From Pseudomonas cannabina (GTDB lineage Bacteria; Pseudomonadota; Gammaproteobacteria; Pseudomonadales; Pseudomonadaceae), in NCBI RefSeq assembly GCF_900100365.1, contig NZ_FNKU01000001.1, positions 4,708,501 to 4,772,500 of the forward strand: a stretch of 64,000 nt of DNA. Direction: 5' to 3'. The notes beneath the pieces are model-generated. The model saw only the letters and a program-made list of their open reading frames with translations, was not told where the DNA came from and did no database searches. Every line of letters starts with the position of its first letter. Within the stretch, counting starts at the first letter, position 1. Positions 36,589 to 45,076 of this stretch are shown piece by piece. The position numbers and the translations under genes are program-made.

Positions 36589-37479
36589 ATGAGTAAAGTC
36601 AGTGTATTGGTGGTGGATGACGCGACTTTCATTCGCGACTTGGTCAAGAAAGGGCTGCGCATTTACTTTCCCGGGATCCATACCGAGGATGCAGTCAACG
36701 GCCGCAAGGCGCAGATCCTGTTGAACAAAGAAGAGTTCGATCTGATTCTGTGCGACTGGGAAATGCCCGAAATGTCCGGCCTTGAGCTGTTGGTATGGTG
36801 CCGTGAGCAAGAAAACTATCTGAAGACCGTTCCCTTCATCATGGTGACCAGCCGTGGCGACAAGGAAAACGTCGTACAGGCGATTCAGGCGGGCGTAACC
36901 GATTTCGTCGGCAAGCCGTTCACCAATGAGCAGCTGTTGACCAAGGTCAAGAAAGCGCTGGCCAAAGTCGGCAAACTTGATGCGGTCATGTCCACAGCAC
37001 CGACTCGCATGAATTCGCCGCTCAATGACTCCCTGAGTGCATTGACCGGCGGCAAGGCCGAAGTGGTGCGTTCCGCGTCCTCCGCAGCGCCTGCCAGCAT
37101 CCCCAAGGCCGCGCCGGCTGCGGTCAAATCAGCACCGCCCACCGGGCGCGGCCAGGGTCAACTGCGCTTGCCCAGTGGCACGCAGTCTTGCGTGATCAAG
37201 GCGCTGACCCTCAAGGAAGCGACGCTGGTGGTGCGCCACAGCGAGAACGTGCCGCAGGTGCTTGAAAGTGCGGTGCTGGACCTCGAGCAGGGCGAAAGTA
37301 ACGAAGTTGCCCGCCTGAACGGCTACCTGCATTCGGTTGCCGCCTTCGAGCAAAAGCCTGACAGCGAGTGGCTGCAGGTGTTGTTCCGTTTCGTCGACCA
37401 GGACGCGCAGAAGCTCGATTACCTGTCGCGCCTGATTGCGCGCGGTACGGCGCAGAAGCACTTTATTCCCGGCGCCTGA
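36589..37479 (+). CDS. Response regulator with C-terminal PilZ-like region
   Basis: The 296-residue protein has an N-terminal CheY-like receiver (residues 1-120). The acidic pair is DD in VLVVDDATF and the phosphoacceptor Asp is in LILCDWEMPEMSG. A Thr/Ser (VTSRGDKENV) and Lys (VGKPF) complete the site, so phosphorylation is possible. An Ala/Ser/Pro linker follows. The C-terminal ~110 residues (from GQGQLRLPSG) resemble a PilZ-type beta-barrel, although the canonical c-di-GMP-binding RxxxR is not obvious. The gene regularly follows phoU in pseudomonads. No partner kinase is adjacent. ATG 36589 has CAGGAG upstream; the longer open frame from 36523 does not. Confidence 0.82.
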   Translation: MSKVSVLVVDDATFIRDLVKKGLRIYFPGIHTEDAVNGRKAQILLNKEEFDLILCDWEMPEMSGLELLVWCREQENYLKTVPFIMVTSRGDKENVVQAIQAGVTDFVGKPFTNEQLLTKVKKALAKVGKLDAVMSTAPTRMNSPLNDSLSALTGGKAEVVRSASSAAPASIPKAAPAAVKSAPPTGRGQGQLRLPSGTQSCVIKALTLKEATLVVRHSENVPQVLESAVLDLEQGESNEVARLNGYLHSVAAFEQKPDSEWLQVLFRFVDQDAQKLDYLSRLIARGTAQKHFIPGA

Positions 37480-37582
37480 CACCCACGCCCGTCGCTGCCT
37501 GTGCTTCCCCGGCGCAGGCGCGATGTGTGCAGCCCAGGGCTCATTTTTTCACCTAACGTAAAAAAGCTGACTACGGCCTGCG

Positions 37583-37601
37583 GTGACGCCTCCTGCGTCA
37601 C
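37583..37601. other. Hairpin in the spacer before the toxin gene
   Basis: GTGACGC, loop CTCCT, GCGTCAC. It lies 103 bp past the response-regulator stop. It may be a weak transcription end or a leader structure. Confidence 0.45.
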
Positions 37602-37647
37602 GCATACGTTTCTGCGTATTTCGCAGCGAAGCGGTTTTCTATTTAGT

Positions 37648-37687
37648 TTTTCCAGTCGCATGAATCATGCAAATCACTACTGGAAAA
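37648..37687 (+). promoter_or_regulatory. Nested inverted repeat over the toxin ribosome-binding region
   Basis: TTTTCCAGT (37648-37656) is inverted as ACTGGAAAA (37679-37687). Inside it is the palindrome GCATGA-A-TCATGC (37658-37670). The right outer arm contains GGAAAA, the only ribosome-binding-like sequence for the ATG at 37695. The RNA fold could mask translation, or the DNA dyad could bind a regulator. The structure is visible; the role is inferred. Confidence 0.6.
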
Positions 37688-37694
37688 CATTTCA

Positions 37695-40600
37695 ATGACT
37701 TCATCCACCCTTCAATCAAACGTCGATACCGCTGCTACCCATTCAGCACGCTTTACACACCAGCGCTCGGACCTGGGTATCTTCTGCCAGGCTCTCGTCG
37801 GACTGACGGCAGATGGCGAATACCGCGACAAAGCTCTTCTGGCTTCGCTCACTCAGCAGTTGGCCAATCCTGAAGCGCAAGCTTCAATTGCGCTCGAACT
37901 GGCAGCGATCCCCCGGAATCAATGGCCAGACGGCGACTTGCAAGTCGATCCGTCGGCGGCGATGGCCGGTGCGGCCCGAGCCGAATACCTGCGCAAGATG
38001 GCCATCCATGTTGTTAATCCGGATGGCGCACGCTGGCTGAATACGGCTATCGAGGACGCAACCGACGTACCGGGCATGCGCGCGCTTTCTCTGGCAATCA
38101 GCCTTGGTGCCGAGCATTCGCGATTATCGTTCGAGTCGCTGATAGCGCTCGCGGCCCTGCTGTTGATGCCGGTGCTGCATTCGAGCAGAGAGCTGGACGA
38201 GGCGCTGCCTGACGCTAACAGTCTTGATGCACATGTTCCACGTCTGGACAGCTGGAGCACCGTTCGCAATGTGGAGTATCTGCTGCAACATTCAGGTATG
38301 GCGCTGCTGTGCGAGCCTGCGTCGCAAGGCAGCGTTCTGCGCTTGAGCCCGCACGCTACCTGGCATGCGCTGTGCCAGACCGCGCAGTTCGAATCTGTCT
38401 TCAAGCCGCTGCTGAGTTACATGGATTGGTTCGGTGGGCGTTCGGGCGAACACACGTCGCCGCTGGTTACCCAGGCACTTGCTGGCCGGGTGATCGCCGA
38501 TCACGTTGCAGCAACAGTGCGCATGGACGGCGAGCCACTTGAAAAGGCTCTGCGTCGCCGCTGGGTCTGTGAACTCAGCCATGTCCAGATTCATGACAAG
38601 GTGCGCAAGCTGGTTCGCGCTCACTACCCTCACGCCCTGTCGAGCACCCTCGACATAATGTGTCACCTGTTTTTGCGTGAAGCGATGCCTGAGCTTCTGG
38701 TCGAGGGCGTGCCCGACCACCTTCAATATGGCCGTTCTTTGCAGAGCGTCGCCTTCATTCATGGCGTTGCGCTGGTTGAAGCGTTGTCGCCGGGCCTGTC
38801 ACAGATCACGCCATACGACACGCTGATCAAGGTCAGCGCGGATCTGGCTAAATCCAGCGATGTCGATATTCATGCGCTGTGGGCGAAAACGCTGATTATC
38901 CCGGCCCTGCGTTACGCCACTGCACACGGTGCGATTCAATGGGCGGCCAACGATGACGTCCATCACGCCAGCGCCGCGCAGATCAGTCAGGCGCTTGCTT
39001 ATCTGGATGCTCAGCAGAGCCTTCATGCTCAGGAACTGAACAGTTTGCTGGGAATAAAGCCAGCGGACCGAAAAGGCCTGGCGCAGCAGATGCTGAAAGC
39101 GGCAGGTGTTGATCATTGGCTTTGGGAGCAGAGCATTCATATCGATCACTGGCCGATATTGCAGGCGCATGGGTTCACGGTCGCGTCGTCTTACTCCATT
39201 GACCGCCTGCTGGCTGCCGGGCGACCGCAGGCGTCAGTGGTCGAGCTGGTGATGATGGGGGAGGTGTACATGCAGGGACAGCCCACGGTCCCGGAAGCCT
39301 ACGTCACTGCATTCGATGCATTTCAGCGCGCACTGGTCAGCGCCGAGGCCAGCATCATCCGGCGCCAATTGTCCGAAATGCAGACGATAGACCAGAAGAC
39401 CCTGCTTGAGTCCACCTGTGAGCTGAGCAGGGTCCGGTTCGATGGTCAGGAAGGGACGCAGGGGCTTTTTATCCGGTGCCAGGCGGGCGATCACCGCAGC
39501 GATTTTGAGGGCCACTCGGTGAGCGAACGTTTTTTTGAGTTGATCCCGGCAGCGGGCGTTGCCGGAGAGGCTCGCCAGGCATTCACGTATGAGGTGGAGG
39601 GCGTTACGTGGTCGGGGGTTATTTCGATCATTGAAGCACTTCGCCGCAAGGAGGCTCACCAGCGACGTATCGAAAAAGCCAGAGTTACCCCGCTATGGCC
39701 AATGGACAGCGATGCTTACCTGCTTGGGGCCGTATCACGTTCCTCGGCAGCCTTGCACCAGCCGCAGCAAGGAACGCTGATTCCTTCTGCAACGCTGGTC
39801 TACTCTGCTGATGCCGATCAGCAAAGCGGCCTGGACATCCTTGCTAATAAGGCGGCGGAGCATTTGCTCGGCGATTTTCTCGAGCGCAATAAAGCTGAAC
39901 ACCTGCACGAGACTCAATGGGAGCAGGTCTGGGCGAAGGAACGTGAATACGCCGATATCGCTGCACGTCTGATCATTCCGTTTTACGGCTGTATCAAGGA
40001 CCTTGCATCCGGTGATCGGTCGGGCGGTGTGATAGTTGGCTGTGTAATGGATGTTGCCTTTGTGTTGCTTCCTTTGGGGCAGTTCGTCAGTTCAACCGCG
40101 CGTATCGTTCTGCGAGCGGGCGAAATGAGCGTCGAGTCAGTTGCCAGACTCACCGGCAAGGCGGTCGGCAAGTTGATCGCCGGGCTGGCGAAGTCCAGTG
40201 CTGTATTCGCCTTGCGCGATATGGGCAGGCTGGGACTGAAAATGGGTGTCCGAGGCTGGGCCGCATTGTTGGAAGACGTGCCGGCGCTGAGCAGCGTGTT
40301 TTCATCGCAGGCTGTGCTTGACGCCACTTTCGGCCTGGACAAGGGAATGTATCGGCTCGCCGAAGACGTGCAGTTGCCGATAACTGCCGAGCCTGCGAGC
40401 AAGATTGTAATGGTCGATGGCAGAGCCGACGTGGTGGTGCGCGACCTAGGCACGCTGGAGCAACCGGATTTCAGGCTGTCTGATCCACGGTCAGGCGCGG
40501 CATTCGGTAAAAAGCTGACGCAGGTAGCACAGGGCGAACGAATGGAGTTCTCGGTTTTTTCAGCGCAGGAGCGCATAAGCCCTGAACACTACCCGCCCAT

Positions 40601-42347
40601 CGCGCCGGTAACGGAGGTCGAGTACGGCACTGCCTGCGAGGTACGCATTGTGGAACGCTGCAATGTCCGGGCTATCGAGCGGGAAGGGGGCGTATTCGAT
40701 ATTCTGGTCGATGATCAGATCTACCACATCGACGCCAACGCGCCTGACGCAGCATTGCGCAAGCTCGCTGTTGAAAAGTTATCTCTGCGCTCAACGCTAC
40801 TGCAGGAAACAGAGAGACTCTGCCGGGTTCGGCGCAACCTGATAGAAATCCCCTGCACCCAAGGTGTAAAGCTGGCCACACCCGCGCCGGAGCCGATAAT
40901 CGACGGTTCGACGTCCCCGAAACGTACTGGCAAATACCCGAGCAATGCCATGGATGCCCGTGAGTTCGGGCTGGACAGGCTGTCTCTGGGGGCTGACGCT
41001 GAGGCGAGCAGCATCGATGTGTTCGTCAACGAAGGCAAGTTCTGTAAATGGGCCGATTCCGTTGAACCGCTAGCCTCCACATCGGCTGCCGTGAAACGGG
41101 TCGTGCCGCTTTCCGAGGCCGAACGGGCACTGCTTGCGTTGCCTGAAACGCCGGTTTATCTGCCCGAGCTTCGCGGCGCACTGGCAAGGGCAGGGCTACT
41201 TGGCCTGCCGGAAAACTTCCCGATGGACGATGCGCTGTGGATATACGCGCATATACCGGTCATCAATATCGGCCCCATTGCTTCAGACATCGCTGATGCT
41301 CGAGCCCTTCGCGGTATCCGGCTGGAAATAGACGGGGATAACTGGATTTTCATCGAGCCAGACACCGGGCTGTTCTACAAGGCACCCATTTCTGTAGATG
41401 AGGCGCCTGACCTGAGGTTTTCTCGCGTTACCGAGGCGGAAGAAATCAATGAATACATTCGGGTATCCGAGCAGTATCGGTTGGTTCGCGAGTTTCCAGG
41501 GGCCGAGCAGGACCAGGAAAATATCGCCCGTCTGCTGTTTGATTTACTGGATGATTCCGCGCGGGCTGATTGGCACGTGTCCTGGGGGGAGCCCGTCACT
41601 CATTACGACGACTACGTGCAGTGGTGCACTGCCAATCAAAAACCCAATGACCTTCTGACGTTTGCCGCCAATATCATGTCCGGCGAAGAGATTCAGAAAA
41701 AGTTCGTGACGCTGGCCAGAAACAGTATTCCAGACTTCAAGAAGATTACTCTGAGAAGCTTGCCGGATCAGCAGCACACCGTGGAAGTGCTCAATCAACT
41801 GCTGCCGACGCAGGGGTCTCCCGTCAAATGGGAGAAATTGACCCTGGAAAGCATCGTGACGCCTAAGGCACCCAAACTCATAATGAAACAAGTCCGCGGG
41901 GCAAACCTTTCATTCTTGCAGGCCTATACCGAGTCCGGTGACCGGATTGTGTACTACGCACTGTCTGGTGGTAACAAAGCCAAGGATCTGAAGCTGCAAC
42001 TCGATGTCGCCGAAAGCACCGAGCGAGTCATCGATGGCGTGATTTACCGGGATGCACGGGCTCGTATGGCTGGGCGTCAGCCGGATCCGCGGTTTACCAG
42101 CTTGCCGGTCATCAGAGACGTCGATCATTTGGTCGTCAGATCATTCGGGCGTTATCTTGATTCGGAACGGTTGATTGCAACTGTCTTCAAAGAAGACATG
42201 GCGTCCACCAAACTGACGCACATCAAGGTGTTCACTGTATTGGACACTTGCCGCTCCTGTGGCGGATTCGTCTTGCCTCGTTTGAAACTCGACTTTCCCG
42301 ACGCGCAATTTTCCGTGACTTATCTGAAGCCTTATCAAGTTGACTGA
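37695..42347 (+). CDS. Giant DUF6543-type toxin with C-terminal deaminase-like domain
   Basis: The 1550-residue protein has no signal peptide. Its N-terminal two thirds resemble the DUF6543/dermonecrotic-toxin-like proteins of pseudomonads, for example SSTLDIMCHLFLREAMPELL at about residue 317 and a conserved region near 520-670. A hydrophobic region at about 757-860 (IIPFYGCIKDLASGDRSGG, then VGCVMDVAFVLLPLGQF) may insert into membranes. The last ~145 residues look like a deaminase-fold toxin. YYALSGG is at about 1420-1426, RYLDSE has D1489-S-E1491 at the zinc/catalytic position, and C1519-R-S-C1522 is followed by FPDAQFSV. Known polymorphic toxin deaminases share the pattern D/H-x-E, CxxC, then FP-x-hydrophobic strand. 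It interrupts the conserved phoU-regulator-M23 peptidase neighbourhood. No immunity or secretion gene is adjacent. Nucleic-acid or nucleotide deamination is predicted, not shown. Confidence 0.72.
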   Translation: MTSSTLQSNVDTAATHSARFTHQRSDLGIFCQALVGLTADGEYRDKALLASLTQQLANPEAQASIALELAAIPRNQWPDGDLQVDPSAAMAGAARAEYLRKMAIHVVNPDGARWLNTAIEDATDVPGMRALSLAISLGAEHSRLSFESLIALAALLLMPVLHSSRELDEALPDANSLDAHVPRLDSWSTVRNVEYLLQHSGMALLCEPASQGSVLRLSPHATWHALCQTAQFESVFKPLLSYMDWFGGRSGEHTSPLVTQALAGRVIADHVAATVRMDGEPLEKALRRRWVCELSHVQIHDKVRKLVRAHYPHALSSTLDIMCHLFLREAMPELLVEGVPDHLQYGRSLQSVAFIHGVALVEALSPGLSQITPYDTLIKVSADLAKSSDVDIHALWAKTLIIPALRYATAHGAIQWAANDDVHHASAAQISQALAYLDAQQSLHAQELNSLLGIKPADRKGLAQQMLKAAGVDHWLWEQSIHIDHWPILQAHGFTVASSYSIDRLLAAGRPQASVVELVMMGEVYMQGQPTVPEAYVTAFDAFQRALVSAEASIIRRQLSEMQTIDQKTLLESTCELSRVRFDGQEGTQGLFIRCQAGDHRSDFEGHSVSERFFELIPAAGVAGEARQAFTYEVEGVTWSGVISIIEALRRKEAHQRRIEKARVTPLWPMDSDAYLLGAVSRSSAALHQPQQGTLIPSATLVYSADADQQSGLDILANKAAEHLLGDFLERNKAEHLHETQWEQVWAKEREYADIAARLIIPFYGCIKDLASGDRSGGVIVGCVMDVAFVLLPLGQFVSSTARIVLRAGEMSVESVARLTGKAVGKLIAGLAKSSAVFALRDMGRLGLKMGVRGWAALLEDVPALSSVFSSQAVLDATFGLDKGMYRLAEDVQLPITAEPASKIVMVDGRADVVVRDLGTLEQPDFRLSDPRSGAAFGKKLTQVAQGERMEFSVFSAQERISPEHYPPIAPVTEVEYGTACEVRIVERCNVRAIEREGGVFDILVDDQIYHIDANAPDAALRKLAVEKLSLRSTLLQETERLCRVRRNLIEIPCTQGVKLATPAPEPIIDGSTSPKRTGKYPSNAMDAREFGLDRLSLGADAEASSIDVFVNEGKFCKWADSVEPLASTSAAVKRVVPLSEAERALLALPETPVYLPELRGALARAGLLGLPENFPMDDALWIYAHIPVINIGPIASDIADARALRGIRLEIDGDNWIFIEPDTGLFYKAPISVDEAPDLRFSRVTEAEEINEYIRVSEQYRLVREFPGAEQDQENIARLLFDLLDDSARADWHVSWGEPVTHYDDYVQWCTANQKPNDLLTFAANIMSGEEIQKKFVTLARNSIPDFKKITLRSLPDQQHTVEVLNQLLPTQGSPVKWEKLTLESIVTPKAPKLIMKQVRGANLSFLQAYTESGDRIVYYALSGGNKAKDLKLQLDVAESTERVIDGVIYRDARARMAGRQPDPRFTSLPVIRDVDHLVVRSFGRYLDSERLIATVFKEDMASTKLTHIKVFTVLDTCRSCGGFVLPRLKLDFPDAQFSVTYLKPYQVD

Positions 42348-42361
42348 CTGTATTCATCTCG

Positions 42362-42384
42362 CGCAGTGTTTTAACGGCACTGCG
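42362..42384 (+). terminator. Hairpin downstream of the toxin gene
   Basis: CGCAGTG and CACTGCG with a 9-base loop, then TGTCTT, 15 bases after the stop codon. It is a plausible, rather weak terminator. Confidence 0.55.
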
Positions 42385-42507
42385 TGTCTTATGTCTGGCG
42401 TGGCGTGTATGGCGCGTTATTCATGTCCGATTGATACCGGCGAGTCCTCTTCTGCCTGCAAGCCTGCTAGGCTTGGCACCCAGCGCCCTTGAACCTGATC
42501 GCCTCCG

Positions 42508-43410
42508 ATGCTTGAACGCCTGCTCATCCTGTTCGCCCTGACGTTGACTGTTCAGTCAGCCGGGGCGGTCACGATCTATAAATTCACCGATGCCGACGGC
42601 GTGGTGTCGTTTTCGGATCGGCCAACGCCCGGCGCGTCGGTGATGGTGTTCAGGGACCGGATGGTCGAGCGCATCGAGCAGCAGGTGCACTTGAGTGTCC
42701 GGCGCGACAGGGGCGTGCACAGCCTTTATGTACGTAACGATCTGTATGCGCCGGTCGAGGTCGAGGTCAGGCTTTCCAGTGTGACCAACGTGCTGGGCGT
42801 GACGGGCTCGTCCACAGCGCTGCGTCGCACGATCCCGGCGCGCAGTAATCAGCGGGTGGTGGTGCTGAGCCCAAAGGTTGCGAGCAAGCCGATGAATTAT
42901 GCGTCGATGCTGACATCCACGCTGGGCGATCCGAAAGGCTCGGTGCAGGCGTATAAATACCCGTTGCCGTGGATCGGAGGCCCGTTTCGTCTGACCCAGG
43001 GGCCGAATGGCAAATACAGCCATTTCGGTATCAAGGGACGTTACGCAATGGACATCGCCATGCCCGAGGGCACACCGATCATTGCGGCGCGGGGCGGCAC
43101 GGTGGTGAAGGTCGAAAACAGCCAGTCGGGCCGTGGCTCGAATGCGTCAGGCAACTTTGTGCGGATTCTGCATCAAGACGGCACGATGGGTGTTTATCTG
43201 CACCTGATGCAGGGTTCGGTGAGCGTCAGGGAAGGTCAGCGCGTCAGCGTCGGTACTGCGCTGGCGCGCTCGGGCAACACCGGCAACAGCACCGGCCCGC
43301 ACTTACACTTTGTTGTGCAGCGCAACAATGGCAGTGAACTGGTCTCCATCCCCTACGAATTTGCCAGCCCGGTGCAGAGCCTGCCCAACTTCGCGGTGGG
43401 CGGGAACTAG
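42508..43410 (+). CDS. M23 (LytM) family peptidase with N-terminal DUF4124
   Basis: The 300-residue exported protein has a signal peptide (MLERLLILFALTLTVQSAGA) and a DUF4124 segment (TIYKFTDADGVVSFSDRPTPG). A linker domain and a C-terminal M23 domain follow. The zinc/catalytic residues are visible as SHFG...MDIAMPEGTPI (HxxxD type) and TGPHLHFVVQ (HxH). LytM-like enzymes cleave peptidoglycan cross-bridges during growth or division. Related pseudomonads carry this gene at the same place near phoU and phoBR. Confidence 0.9.
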   Translation: MLERLLILFALTLTVQSAGAVTIYKFTDADGVVSFSDRPTPGASVMVFRDRMVERIEQQVHLSVRRDRGVHSLYVRNDLYAPVEVEVRLSSVTNVLGVTGSSTALRRTIPARSNQRVVVLSPKVASKPMNYASMLTSTLGDPKGSVQAYKYPLPWIGGPFRLTQGPNGKYSHFGIKGRYAMDIAMPEGTPIIAARGGTVVKVENSQSGRGSNASGNFVRILHQDGTMGVYLHLMQGSVSVREGQRVSVGTALARSGNTGNSTGPHLHFVVQRNNGSELVSIPYEFASPVQSLPNFAVGGN

Positions 43411-43445
43411 GGGAAACGTTGTGTGAGTCGATACAAATGAGACCG

Positions 43446-43607
43446 GACCGGGCGACGCTTCGCTTGTCCGCGAACTGCCGGGAACCGGCAGCAAAATCAG
43501 CCGCCTCGGTGTATCAGATACAACCGAGGTGGTCTGTCTTGGGGCCGCTTCGCAGCCCATCGTAGCCGTCGTAACCTCCTGAAACTCCCACGCCCTCCGG
43601 GCAGAAG
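43446..43607. repeat. REP/BIME-type repeat, copy D
   Basis: This copy matches 511-678 closely over most of its length (GACCGGGCGACGCTTCGCTT, GAACTGCCGGGAACCGGCAG, GGGCCGCTTCGCAGCC and CTCCCACGCCCTCCGGGC). It lacks about 15 bp, the TTTGTGGGAGCGGAC part of the core. It lies between the convergent M23 peptidase and CNNM-type genes. Confidence 0.8.
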
Positions 43608-43636
43608 CCCTGTTTCCGGGCACTGGAGAGGTCAGC

Positions 43637-44977
43637 TCAATCCAGCTTCAGCACCTTGGCCAAAACGATTTTCGGGCCTTTCATCTTTTTGATGATGATG
43701 CGCAGGCCTTCGACTTCCATCTGCTCTTCTTCTTCCGGCACGCGCTTGAGGGTTTCGTAGATCAGGCCCGCCAGCGTTTCGGCCTCGATGTGGTCCAGAT
43801 CTATGCCCAACAGGCGTTCGATCTTGAACAGCGGTGTGTCGCCACGCACCAGCAGCTTGCCCGGCTGATACGCCAGAATGCCGCGCTCCACCTTGCGGTG
43901 TTCGTCCTGGATATCGCCGACCAGCACTTCGAGCACGTCTTCCATTGTCAGATAGCCGACGATCTTGCCGTCAGCTTCTTCGACCACAGCAAAGTGCGCG
44001 CCGCCTTTGCGGAATTGTTCCAGCAACTGCGACAGCGGCATGTGCCGCGATACGCGTTCCAGCGGACGGGTCAGCTCAGCCAGGTTGAACGACTCCGGAA
44101 TGTGGTCCAGCGCGGCCAGTTCGAGCAACAGGTCCTTGATGTGCAACAGCCCGACGAACTCGCCACGTTCGGCGTCATACAGCGGATAACGGCTGAACTT
44201 GTGACGGCGGAACAGGGCGAGGATTTCCTTGAGCGGCGCGTTGAAGTCCAGCGATACCATGTCTTCACGGGAGTTGGCCCAGTCGACCACTTCCAGCTCG
44301 CCCATTTCGACTGCAGACGCCAGCACGCGCATGCCCTGATCGCTCGGGTCCTGGCCACGGCTGGAGTGCAGAATCAGTTTCAGCTCATCGCGGCTGTAGC
44401 TGTGTTCGTGATGCGGGCCGGGTTCACCCTGACCGGCGATGCGCAGGATGGCATTGGCGCTGGCGTTGAGCAGGTAGATGGCCGGGTACATCAGCCAGTA
44501 GAAGAAGTACAACGGCGCGGCGGTCCACAGCGAGAGCAGTTCCGGCTTGCGGATCGCCCAGGATTTGGGGGCCAGTTCGCCGATGACAATGTGCAGGTAG
44601 GAAATGATGAAGAAGGCGGTAAAGAACGACACGCCTTTGATCAGTTCCGGTGTGTCCACGCCCAGCGCTGCCAGCAATGGCTCCAGCAGGTGCGCAAACG
44701 CAGGTTCACCGACCCAGCCCAGACCAAGCGAGGCGAGCGTGATACCCAGCTGACAGGCCGACAGATAAGCATCCAGCTGTCCATGCACCTTGCGCAGGAT
44801 ATGCCCGCGCCAGCCGTTCTTTTCGGCAATGGCCTCGACCTTGGTCGAGCGCAGTTTGACCATGGCGAACTCTGCCGCAACGAAGAATCCGTTGAGCAGG
44901 ACCAGGAACAGCGCAAAAAGAATCATGCCGAAATCGGCGAAGAGTGAAGACAGGTTGAAACTTGGGGAAGGGTCCAT
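43637..44977 (-). CDS. CNNM/DUF21 transporter-like protein with CBS and CorC domains
   Basis: The 446-residue protein belongs to the 'hemolysin'-named CNNM/CorB family. Its N-terminal DUF21 membrane domain (ILFALFLVLLNGFFVAAEFAMVKLRSTKVEA) leads to two CBS motifs (about residues 220-345) and a C-terminal CorC_HlyC domain (from about 365: AYQPGKLLVRGDTPLFKIERLLGIDL). Family members act in Mg2+/Co2+ efflux or resistance; they are not haemolysins in the usual sense. It is the last gene before phoR on the same strand, 99 bp away, with BIME copy D downstream. Confidence 0.9.
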   Translation of the reverse strand: MDPSPSFNLSSLFADFGMILFALFLVLLNGFFVAAEFAMVKLRSTKVEAIAEKNGWRGHILRKVHGQLDAYLSACQLGITLASLGLGWVGEPAFAHLLEPLLAALGVDTPELIKGVSFFTAFFIISYLHIVIGELAPKSWAIRKPELLSLWTAAPLYFFYWLMYPAIYLLNASANAILRIAGQGEPGPHHEHSYSRDELKLILHSSRGQDPSDQGMRVLASAVEMGELEVVDWANSREDMVSLDFNAPLKEILALFRRHKFSRYPLYDAERGEFVGLLHIKDLLLELAALDHIPESFNLAELTRPLERVSRHMPLSQLLEQFRKGGAHFAVVEEADGKIVGYLTMEDVLEVLVGDIQDEHRKVERGILAYQPGKLLVRGDTPLFKIERLLGIDLDHIEAETLAGLIYETLKRVPEEEEQMEVEGLRIIIKKMKGPKIVLAKVLKLD

Positions 44978-45076
44978 GATGGGGTTTTGCAGGGTCCGTA
45001 TTAACAGGAAAGGGGGCTATGCCGCGCCAGAAAGACGCCATGAACCCGGCAATGTAACGGCTGAAAGCGCGATTGC

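Noticed and set aside
37480..37694. Type III (hrp-box) promoter upstream of the toxin
   Set aside because: I looked for GGAACC followed by CCACNNA at suitable spacing and did not find it, so type III control is not supported here.
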